Source: Cololabis saira (lineage: Eukaryota > Chordata > Actinopteri > Beloniformes > Belonidae). From it: a DNA stretch of 64,000 nucleotides. The stretch's first letter is position 1; each line of letters begins with the position of its first letter. A program made the position numbers and the translations under genes. The notes below the pieces were generated by a model, which searched no databases, was not told the origin of the DNA, and saw only the letters and a program-made list of their open reading frames with translations. Below are positions 12,601 through 24,800 of this stretch, one piece after another. The stretch spans positions 25,086,517 through 25,150,516 of the forward strand of contig NC_084587.1 in NCBI RefSeq assembly GCF_033807715.1. The letters run 5' to 3'.

Positions 12601-15600
12601 AGATAATATTTTTTGTTTTTGCCATTCCCAAGCCTTTCACTTAATACACTCATTCTTTCCCCCTCAGATCACCATCACCGACCATGGCACTCCCCCTAAA
12701 TCCACCACCGTCCGTGTCATAGTCCAGGTTCTCGACGAAAATGACAACAGGCCATTGTTTCTGGAGAAGATCTACAAGATTCAAATCCCCGAGAGGGAGA
12801 GGCCTGAAAGGGAAAGGGCAATGAGGCGAGACCCGGTTTATCGGGTGATTGCATCAGACCGTGATGAGGGGCCAAACGCTGAAATCTCTTACAGCATCGA
12901 AGACGGAGATGAACAGGGCAAGTTTTTTATCGAGCCCAAGACCGGCGTGGTGTCATCCAAGAAGTTCTCTTCTGCTGGAGAATATGACATTCTTACAGTG
13001 AGTATCTCATTTCAGAGTTTTACACTGGCCTGTGCCTGCGAGCCTTCCAGCGAGCAGTAAATGTTTTACAGCAGATGCTTTTTTTATTGTTTTACTGCCT
13101 TATTCTCCTCTTCTAGAGCCCTGCAGACGACTGTTTTCTTTATCTTCCTGTCAGATATTTTCACTGATTTTTTTTTGTCACCATTTCTTCTCCCTTTCAC
13201 ATATTCTGACTATTTTACATAATAGTCCCAGTGTTTTTTCCCTTCAACCAACTTTTATTAATCCGTAGCATAGCACTTACACATTTCATTTAACGGCGGT
13301 TGAAGCGACCACAGTGTGGGCTGCAGATCACAGTTCTACAACAGTACCTGAGACTGGATATCCTCCTGTGTCGAGTGTTTATTCATTTCCATCCATTTAG
13401 CAACCGTAATATGTGTATATGCGTAGTCTGTGGAGGCAGATATGAAAGACTATATCAGCATGCGTTTCATTGAGATATTTATGACAGCATTCATTTGGAG
13501 CTGCAGAGATCATAATGAACATCATGGGGGGCATCATACAGTGACCACCACGGCAATGTAAAAGCACTTATTAAGAGCAACAAGAACTAAAAGACTCAAA
13601 ATCTTAACGTTTTCCAAAGACGTCTTTGACTTAAATAGATGTCTTTGTATTCATTCTTCTTTTTAAATCTGTCCATTCACTTTCTTTAATGAAAAAGTGT
13701 GATGGAGGTGCGACTTGCAGGAAGTCGGAGAGCAGAAGCTGCAGCTCAAACACAACCAGGTGCTGAAGGTTATCAGGGCATTTACATGATTTATGAACAA
13801 GACTTATCAAAATTACGTTATTGGATTACTGCAACTGAAATCGAAGTAGACCAAATTTGTCAAAGTTTGAGCTAATCTCTGCACAAAAGAATGACCTGGA
13901 CTGGAACTGGCCTCCACACATGCTCCACAGTTCCCACCCAGGACTTTGGCAGAAGCAAATATAGAGTGATACATAGAAGAAAATAAAAAACTAACACACA
14001 GTGTGGTTTGAAATCACAGGCCATACGAAAGGTCTTTTAAACATGACGCAGACTCCTTCAGCTGCTATGGGGTTGAAGAAATGTGGTGGTTGGGAGTGTG
14101 TTCTCAACAAAATCCAGTCAAGACAACGAGATTACAAAAATGTTTATTTCCTTTTCTGATGCAGTTGAGCTTCGTTGAGCTGTTTTAATAACCTTCAGTA
14201 AGTCTTTGTCTGTTTTGATTTGACATCAGACTTTGTCAGTCTCTTCACAGTAGCACAGTGCTGCGGCAGCTTCATCCATGGATAACTGAGAAGGAAATGT
14301 GTGGTGTGGGTGAAAATGAATGCTAGCGCATGTGTCAGTGTTCCAGCAGGGAGCCAAAAACTTCTCAAACTCCGCTTCACTCATCACACATATCTGACAG
14401 AATGACAGCGATACAGTTGATGGTGATACAAACAGTCAAAGTGATTTTTATCCAAATTTATGTGTCTCAGCGTGTATTCTGTTGCAGGGATACGTTGATC
14501 AGCTCTGTTTGAATCACAGTAAACATCTCACAAAAAGTTGAATCCCAACCAAATTCGATTAAACACTGTTTTGTTATTCAGTTGTGTTATTCAGAACGTC
14601 AGCCAGCGTGGACATCTCAGAGCTTCAGGGATCTTCAGATCTGCTGGAGTTGCACAGAAACTCATTAATGATAAAAAAAAAAACAACAAAAAAAACCACC
14701 ACACAATACAATGTAACTCAGACACTTATTCCCTGTCTCTCAGATCAAAGCTGTTGACAACGGACGTCCACAGAGATCCTCCACTTGTCGCTTGCACATT
14801 GAATGGATTGTTAAACCGAAAGTGCCGGCCGATGCATCTCCCCTTCGATTCGAGGAGTCTCCCTTCACCTTCTCTGTCATGGAAAGCGATCCTGTGGCAC
14901 ACATGGTGGGCGTCGTCGCCACCGAGTCCTCCGATGTTCCCGTGTGGTTCGAAATCACAGGTACTGCCTCTGCTCCTTGCAGATTTGTCACTGTTAGCAT
15001 GCAATCTTAATACATACTCAGTGTTAGAGCTTTGTTTTGTAGCCAGAAAACCTCTTTTAGACTAACATAGTGAACATGTGTGTGTGTGATGTGGGCCGGC
15101 ATGTGAACAACAGACAGTGATGGAGACAAGATTGTTTTTTTTTTTACTAGTACAGTAAAAGCTAAGATTATTGGCTTTTAAAAGGACTGCCTTACGATTC
15201 TAAATAATGTAACAACATATCTGCCAAATATATAATGGATATCATGACCATAATTTTAGGAAAATACCATATAAACTTGTTTAAAGCAGCTTTAGTAAAG
15301 CAGCAGAGACTATTTGAGGTTAAATTAGGTGGCAACATGGAGACATAACATGAGCTTAAGCTAATCCAGTTTTTTTAAACCTGTTAAAACTAACCAGCTT
15401 AGCTACAAGGCTAAATTCACCTGCTGCATCTGCCAGGGTTTGGGGCCTCTGCCGTGCTCATATCAGCCACTAGTTCAACATTTTGGTGACACAAAAATGC
15501 AAGAAAGAAATTTTGTTCTCGATAGGAGGACGCCAGTTTAGTCTCAGAGGTCCACAGGTGCAGAACATCTCTCAGGGGAGGCATGCTGCTTATTTTGATT

Positions 15601-18600
15601 TAATGTAGGAGTCCTGCCCCGAGCTGCCGACTTCAGACTAAGCAAGAGCCAAACTGAAGGTCAGATCCAAATTATCAGACCAACAGAAAAAAAGTTCAGA
15701 CCAAATTTGGAAGTCAGTCAGCCAGGACTTATGATGTCATTAATCTGTCGAATCCATTCAGTTAATCTCTCTGTTGATAAAACCCTCACATTTGGTTGCT
15801 GATATAAGAGACAATAGGACTGTTTTTTTTTTAATATTTTGTCATCAAAAAAGCAATTGAAGTCCTAAACCCTAGAGTTATGTATTTTCTGTGCCAGCCA
15901 TGGCTTTTTAGTCTAAATAAAGAAGATTAAAAATGATATTTATAATATATGATATAAACAGTTAATCTTCTATTTCTTTTTTTAGCAGCTGAGCTAAATC
16001 AGTTGCTCAGAATCAATCATTTTTATATTGATAGTCAGTATCTTTTTAGCTTCACTTTAATATTCCCTGTATTGATAAGCAGCAGTGCTTCATAATGTTC
16101 AAACATAACTTTCCCTCTTTTCCGTCTCCCGTTTTTAAGTCATGGCAGTAACTGTGTGCTTGTGAGGAATTAAAACGACTCGCCCTTTTGAAAATGCCTC
16201 CCTCCTCTTCCTTCCTCCCACCCTGTCTCCAACTAATCAATCTCTTACTGACACATGTCTTTTTCTTCTCTTCTTCTCTGTGATCTTTCGCTGCTTTCCC
16301 GTTTTCTCTGGAATGTTCTGTTTGGTTGGATTTTTGCAAGACGGCATAGAGGATTCTGAGATGTTTTACATCCTTCAGATGGCTTGTGACCACAACTGTA
16401 CAGCTGAAGGTAGCTGCTGGGATCTCCTAACAGGCTGTGATGTATTGAGATCATCTGCCATTGTCTGTCGGTGCTGCCTGCTGGTTGTGGTTGCCTTGTG
16501 TTGTGCCATGGGGTTGATGTTGGGCTCCATTTTTCCTGCCTTACACTTATTTTTGATGTCACATTACTTTGTGTGCTCATAGCATCATTTTGTATTCACT
16601 GTCGTCTGGTTCACTTATTCAGCGTATATACTGTATTGTACAGTTACATATTTATTATGTTCAAATGCCTGAAAGAGCCATTATGTGTTAAATATTTAGA
16701 AAAAGTCAACAACATCCTCTGAAGTGTATTCATTATTATCTTCATCTACTTCAGAGCAGAAAATTGATGTTTATACGCCCTCATTCAGTGTTTGCGTAAC
16801 CTTGCTACATGCGCACAACTATGTGATGATGTCTCTAATCTTTTTTCCTTTTTCCATTGTTTGCACGCACACACACACACAAACTTCGCAGGTGGTAATT
16901 ACGACAGCCGATTTGACGTGGGCAAGGCCAGTGGAACCTTGATCGTGGCACGGCCCCTGGACACCGAGCAGAAATCAAATTACAACCTGACGGTGGAAGC
17001 CACAGATGGGACACGAACTGTCAGCACTCAGGTAATTGAAACGCTAATGAAACAGTTGGAGGCTGACAAGGCAGTTGTCGTCGTTCTGTTTTTCTCATGC
17101 GAGAAATGCGAGGAGTTAAAAGGAGAGTAATGAGTGAAGGAGCGGCCAGACTGTCCTCTGCGTTGGCGTTACTGTCGCTGCTCGAAATTGAAATACCATT
17201 CCTTTGGTTTGAGTCTGATTGAACGCACACATGAGCTGTTTTTGTTTCAACTTTAAGAATGATTACATGTTGCAAAAACATTTGAAAGTATTGGCTGACG
17301 TCACATGGGGATTCAGTAAAATCACCAGTATGATTGATGCTGAGCTGTGGGAGTGATGGCGCGATCAAGCTGGAGCGTTTTTTGTTCCAGGTGTGAATGT
17401 TTGTGCGCTCTGAACTCCTCCCTCTCCTGCCCCGTCTCTCCCTGAACCCACCGGACCGGCACGGCTTTTTCCAAAGAGACGAGATAACTAAATATGGAAT
17501 AGCTGTGTTGTGCCCGGGCTGATACCAAAGCTCAAGTGCTGCGATAAAAACGTTTTTAAGCAGGCAAGCTGTCTTTGGCCTTTGTTCAGACAGTCATGCC
17601 TTGTCCATTAGATTTTCAAGATTTTTACATGGTAGTTTGGGTCATACAGGATGGCGACATTCAAAATGTTTTGTCCTTTGTCCTCAAAGCAGAGCTTCAG
17701 AGAACTGTAGCTGGAAAAGAATCTATTTGTTGTCACTCCCTATGAATAAAGCCTTTCATCATCTGGCTGCTGTGCTCCACTGAGCGTTGGAAAAAGCACT
17801 GCCTTCTCTGGCATTTTGGAGCTCATCTGCGGAAGCAGCATGTCCTTTAGCTTAGTGCAGAACCTTAAAAAGAGCTAAAAAGTTGCAGTTTCTTCATTTG
17901 TAATTTTCACTCCTTAAATACTTTCTTAAAAGCTCTGTCCACAGAGTGCTCTTTAAAAGCCCCTCACGCTACTGCATGCAGTGACATTTTGAAGTGAAAT
18001 TAATCACATTTAAAGGTTAACCTGCTCAAAAGGTCTTATTTTCAGTGCAGCTTATTTTTGAGTAAAACTGTGATTGTTAAGCCTGTCACAGTAATGGGTG
18101 GTAATTCAGTCAGATTAGCTCTAAAAACTCAGTGGCTACTTTTTTGTATACATGTTGTGTGTAATTGTGATATTCCAAGGAGCTCATCAGACACATTTTG
18201 GAATCAATACTGCACTGTTTGCCAAAGCTGGCAAAATGTTTCTTTATCAATGGAAGCCAATAGAATGATAATTATTCTGTTGATGCTCAGCTCAAGACAT
18301 CTGATTTTAATACCCATCAGGTCCGTTGCAGCAGCAGCCTCACGTTTACTGTGCTCAGATTTCAAATGAGCATATTTTGTGCATATTATCTGAGCTCTAA
18401 CCTGCTCTTTTGCAGACGAGTCCTTGTGCACGTGATACTGCAGAGCCAGCTGATTACTGCTGATCAGCTGTTTTCTGTCAAAGGAATTGATTTATTGAGT
18501 TTATATGTGCCACAACTATACTTTAATGATATTGTTTGCTGCTTGGGGCATGTTGACTGAAAAGTACAGATACTATTAACATTGGTTAAGCTAATAAATA

Positions 18601-21600
18601 AATAAATAGCTAAAACAATCTTTATTGATATTTTTTTTATTTCTATATTCCATTATGAAAGAATATGTGTCTAGTGTTTAGTCTGGATATGACATTTTAC
18701 AGGAGACTGTTGGAAGAAATAACAAATGTTTTTTCTTTCCATCTGTGTAGAATAATCTAAACTTAGAAATTGTCGTATTTTCTTTGCTATAGTGCAAGTG
18801 ACTCATATCTTGCCATGTAACAGGTTCTTATCCACAGTGCCGTTTCTGTAGCTACCCAGTACAGTCAGCCTGAATATTGTCTCTAAAGTTTTGCCTTTTT
18901 TGCATTTTTCGTGGCTACCACAGATTCTCATACACATTTAGAAATGGAGGATGTTGAGGATTGTTTTCAAATTGGTTGCAGATTCACTTGCCCTGTTTAG
19001 ACCTGGCATTAACATCCGTTTAGAGTGAGCCGACCGCAAGTGGGCAGCCTTAAATACAGGTATAAACACACACAGGATGCATTTGAGTACGGATTGAAAT
19101 CTGTTCACTTAAACATTCAGAAGTGGTCGGAGACTCATTATTTTAACAGTGTAGGCGCACTGTGTCCTGGGTCGAATTACGGTCCTCTTACGTAACTGCC
19201 ATTTTGTATGCAGGTTAAAGTAGGCACTCTTTCTTCAGTACATATTTACATGGGACAAAGGAGTTGTTTTCAGTTAAAATAGCAGTTAGTATTTAATTTG
19301 AAGGACAATTTGATTACTCTTTGGAATTGTTTCCTAGCTGTTGTCCTTTCTATTTACAACAAGCACCCAAAATAACTGAACTGCAAAACAAGTAAAGTAA
19401 CTTAAAGGAGCATGAGGCTCCTTTTAAGAAATGAGACTCTCTAGCGCCACCCTTCGCCACGACGGCCGTCGGGGGTACTGCAGCCAACAGCGAAGCCGGC
19501 ACGGGAGAACGGGGAGAACGTGCATGCAGCGTCATGTGACGTCACATCCGCAGGACAGTGCGGGAAATTCGGACTCCGAATTGCAGCACATTTTGCAGCA
19601 CACAGCCTGTTCAAGGCAACGGAGAGATACACTAGAGGGCTCATTCTTTTTGGTTTGGAACGCTTCATCTGACATTATTACTAGAAAACTTAAAACGTAT
19701 ACAAATTTTTTTCATAAATCCTGCCTCAATCCTGCCTCAAGCTCCTTTAAAAGTGCAAAACAACAAGCCTTCATAACTGACAACAACACACTGGGGCTGC
19801 CTTCATTTTCTTGGCATTTAGGCATGGTGTAGAGCATTGTTGTCTCCCGCAGAGAAAAACCAAAACAAAACAAGAAACAGCACATATGGTCTGTGCAAGC
19901 AAAAATCATGTTCTCGCTTTTTTTGTGTGGAGAATGTGGTGATGCATGTTAATGCCCAGTCTCCACTTGGGGTGGCATCACTCAGGACAGATGTCAATAC
20001 CAGGTCGAGACAGGGCAACTGCCACATGTGGATGTCACCAACACACAGCTAAAGTTCACTAGTTCCATCAATTTGCTTTTTAAAACACAAAAGTACTTTA
20101 AACCTTTGTAGTTCATCATTTTCTGCACTATGGTACTGGGAATTAACAGCAAGCACTTGAACAAATACAGGATTATAATTTATATTTTTGTTTTTGTATT
20201 TGCAAAATACAGCGAATACCTCAAGATATTCCTGGAGCAGGAATGTATGGGCAAATTAGTTATCATCAATTGCTCTTGAGTATACATTTGTTTCCTTTGT
20301 GTATGTTACTTTGAAAGAACTCACAGGTGTTTTGACTGTTAATTAGATTTACATCGCCAAACAGAGACACAGTGCACCCTGTGAACACTGAAAGTTGGAC
20401 TTATCTATTCCTCAAATCAAAGTCATGTGGAGGCAGTGCTGGCAGACGGGCTGGCCTATTTTCTCTCTGCTAGGAATGTTTCCTTTCTTTTTGTTCTCTT
20501 TTGCTCTCTAGTCCCCTTGGTATTTCTCTCAGATTGTCTCCTCAGCTTTTCTTTTTTTTTCTTTCCAAGTCTCTGTTTATTGGCCCAGAATACTGGACTG
20601 ATGATTATTCTGTTTGGTACAATAAAGTGCAAACAAGAGTTTCGGACCTCTGTGGGTAGTGGGCAGTGTTAATCCTGTTTTGGGAACATGATGGATCACT
20701 CGGCGCCAGTGGCCTCCCTCTGCCCAGAACCTGCCACTTGGCAGGGGGCTTCCTCTCCTACGCATGGCACAGGAGGACGGCAAACACAAAGGCCGCTCCC
20801 TCGTGTCCTGTTCTGGATACCACACAGAAGAGGTTTCACTTTTTTGATTTTGAAAATATTCCGTAAATTAAAATGAAAGCGATAAAGAGATTTAGGGTTG
20901 GGTCTAAGGAAGATATTTGGCCTTTGTTTCCGATTTGACCAGCATAGTCTTCTGAAGGCGTCTCTGAAGGATCAGCTGATGCTGCATTCCAGCTCGGGCA
21001 CCTCATAGCCGGAAACTGCGCCAATAAGGCGGCCTCGGCATGCAGCCCAGCCTCCCTCCCATACCTCTCTCCAGCTACATGACATCCTCCCTTGGCCATG
21101 CAGAAGTACCTCAAGCTGTTCTGCTCACAATCTGTTCATGGTTTCCTGTTTCTCGTGTTATCTCAGTTCGCATTACAAAGGATCTCTTTATGTCTCACTC
21201 CAAGGCTCATTTTCTTCAACCATAATTCACCATTTTCTTGCCTCGAGTATCAAAGATGATTCTTGTATCTAGGCTCCTGCATCTCTCTCTTAGCCAAAGG
21301 TTCTGTTTGTTTATTGCTTTAATGTTAATCCCCAGCCGGTGTTTTTCTTAATTTAACCATTTCCCAGAGTTTTCTTAATTTTTTTCTCTTTCCACTGTCA
21401 CTTCTCTCTTAGTCTCTTCTCACCCTGACTGTGCCGTTTTATCTTCAGTTTCTCCATCTGTCATGTGTGTTTCAGTTCCAGTCTTGTTCCTCCTCAGCAT
21501 TCCCTCAGGAAGCCATACACAAAGAATACTGAGTTTTGCTCCACAACAGTATTTCTGCCGAGTTTGGGCAGCATCATGCGGCTTTGTTATGTTTGGGGCA

Positions 21601-21768
21601 AAGTTCCTTTGAAGTGCTGCAGAGTCTCTTTGCAAAGGGAACGCCACGTTTGTGTGCATACACTGTTGTGGGGGTAAATAGCCTTTTGTTGGCTTTTTGG
21701 TTATTAGAATAGTACACTGCACTGCAGACAGACGTAGATACCGCTGACCAGATTCCATTCCTTACTGC

Positions 21769-21800
<32 letters not shown>

Positions 21801-24800
21801 ACTATCAGTTCTTTCCACCTTTCTAGCCATTCAAAAGGTGTGTTATCTGACGCTGGCCACATTGAGACACATTGCAAAACCTCTTTGTCTGGATGTACAC
21901 AATAAGGTGCACAATTTATAGGCTTGTTTTGTTGCTTGTTTTGGTGTGTGTGGGAGATTGAGTACATGCATATGTGCCTCTGTGTAAATGGCGGATCTCG
22001 AGACATGAGGGAGTCGGTGCTATGTAACGTCTGGCTTGGCATAAGAAGACAGGCTTGGAATGAGACAGATTGTCGCGCTGCTTCTGGGGACTGTTAATGT
22101 TACTTTATTTTACTTTACACCTCCTGATTATGAATGTGATATGAGTTACTCGTGACACAAGAGCGATGGAAAAAAGAGCCAGAATAAGGCACTGATAGGC
22201 AGCATGCATCCCAGCGCTCCCCCTGCAAGATGTCATCTGTGAGCCTCAGCAGCATTGCCAACATCACAGCACACAGCAGATTGTAAATGTTATCAGTCCT
22301 GTCAGGTTGAGTCTATATTTGCCTCCCATACCAGCTCACTCTGCTCAACAAACACCATTATGAACACAAAGACAAGTGGGGAGTGGTTTTGACTTGAGAT
22401 CTGACGAACCCCGGTTAGCTAGTGAGCCGTCACCTGGTCAAGGCTTTTGTGTCTGTAGCCTCTTCAGTCGCTCTGTGCCGAACAGCTCTGGTTCAAGCAT
22501 TCCCTTGTGGGACATCACCCCCTGGTGCCTGGTATGCAGGTGTCTAATCTGGGCTGATCCCTTTGTTCCCCATGTTTGGCAATGGTAGAAGTCCCTCGCT
22601 GGCCCGGGAAGCAAAGATGGCATTCCAGCAGCTCTCCATAATCCTCTGTCGGAAGTCCAGTAGACGAGTGGCTGGTGTTGATAAAACATGCTCCCAGTGG
22701 AATTTTACAGTTTGGGGATGTTAAAGTCTTTGTTTTGTGTGTAGCAGAGAAAATAAAAGTACATGCTCTTTCTCTGTTAATTGATGGTTAGAATATTAAG
22801 TCTTCCCAACAAGGACACTGAGGCCTGTTTAGCTATCATAAATGTAATGACAGTATCCTTTTCACTCATCCACAGTTGACAGTCTGCTGTTATTTGGTTT
22901 ATCACAGAAATGTTCCCAGATGAGTCAGACACGTTGCTGTTTCTCACCCTCCATCTTTTCTTGCTACTGTTAGATTCATCAAGTGGTCTCTGAGTTCAAT
23001 TATTGCTTTTGCTATCATATGTATTGATTTCATATGTCACCATAATGCATTTTTTATTTCAGCAGAACTCAGATGTGTTGATCGTGGTGTGAAAGGAATA
23101 AGATGGGTGATTTGATAAATGGCACAAGATATTTGTTTAAAAACAGATTTTTCATCTTCATTTTCAGGTGCTTATCCGCGTCATTGACACCAACAACCAC
23201 CGGCCAGAGTTCTCCCACCACGTCTACGTCGTAAACGTCCCTGAGGACGAGCCAGCTGGGACTGAGGTCCTGCGGATCAGCGCCATGGACAGGGATGAGA
23301 AAAACAAACTGACCTTCACACTCCTGAGCAGCACAGATCCATTCAGCCTCAGGAAGTTTCGACTGGACCCGGGAACAGGCACTCTGTACACCACGGAGCG
23401 ACTCGACCACGAGACTATGCATCGTCACATCCTCACCGTCATGGTAGGAGCGGAAATATGACTATTATGATAACTGATTATGCATTCAAGTATGAATTTT
23501 TTCTGAGAGGAAGCCTTCTTTTGAAATCTTCACCTCCAGGTTCGAGATCAGGACATTCCAGTAAAGAGGAATCTTGTACGCATTATTGTCAACGTGGACG
23601 ACACAAACGACAACGCCCCCTGGTTCATAGGCACGCCTTACTCCGGCCGTGTGTTCGAGTCTGCGGCCGTGGGCTCAGCCGTGCTGCAGGTCACTGCCCT
23701 CGACAAAGACAAGGGTCATAACGCTGAAGTTGTTTACAGCATTGAATCGGGTAAATTCCTGCTTAGTTACTGTTCTGCTCACTTGATACACAGTTCCCCC
23801 CTTTTTTTAGGAGCTTTCATTGATTTAAAAAAAGAAAAGCAAATTGAAGTAGCTCATTAAAGATGTATGAGTCATCAGCGCTGCCCACTGGAATCCGGAT
23901 CGTGAATGAAATACTTGACAAAGAGTAGGAATATATTAGGGACTTTGTAAGGTCTCCAGTATGTGGGAGATGAGTGGATTTCACTAACTACAAGCTACAA
24001 GAAGCATGCTGCAAATTTTTGTCTAGAAAAGCATATTTTAAATAGCAGAGATTACTATATGGTGAGTTGTAGCGTGCTTTGTTTAGAGTCTGTTCCGTGG
24101 GTTGGAATGGCAGATGACTTCTGTTGTTCTTTAAACGTGTCCTGATGGTACAACATGCGGAAAACTATGCAGTGTTTCCGCTGGGTTTTAAAAAGTATTA
24201 AAAAGTGATAAATTAAAATTGCCAAATTTAAGGCCATTAAAAGTGTTAAATTCACTATCAGAGGTATTATTTCTTTTTTAAATTGGTATTATTTTTTACC
24301 TTTTACATTTTAAGCAGTCTATTTTATTGTCATTCACAAAGTGAAATAAATGTGAAACATCTGGTCAACATCAATGAGTCTATAAATCTGTTCTGTATAG
24401 TGTTCTATAGGTCAAAATCTGTATTAATGTTAAAAGGTCCGTGATTAACACTTAATGTTGTGACAGTTTTTTAAAAAAATCTGAAGGTAGTGAAAAAAGT
24501 ATTAAAATGGTATTACATTTAACATAAGGATTGCTGTATAAACCCTGCTATGATATAACCTCCTCGTTTCTTCTGTCTTGCAGGGAATGTTGCAAACTCC
24601 TTTGCTATTGATCCTGTGCTTGGGACAATCACAGTGGCCAAAGAACTTGATCGCGGCAGCAAGACAGCGTTTGAAGTCATTGTTAAGGCTTCCGATAGTG
24701 GAACACCCCCGCTGTCCACCACCACTACCGTGAACATTGTGGTGACAGTGTCGGACAACGCAGCCCCCAGATTTACCGAAAAGGAGTTCTCTGCAGAAAT

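Larger units (their letters stand above)
17032..23167 (+). other. fat1 intron (6.1 kb)
   Basis: Contains a TTAA-flanked element (19406-19746) and a 27-bp T run (21769-21795). The remainder is AT-rich with no exon I can support. It ends with a TTTTCAG acceptor. Confidence 0.7.

Noticed and set aside
14538..15065. 175-codon frame overlapping the 217-bp fat1 exon
   Set aside because: It is out of frame with the cadherin coding sequence and shows no family resemblance.
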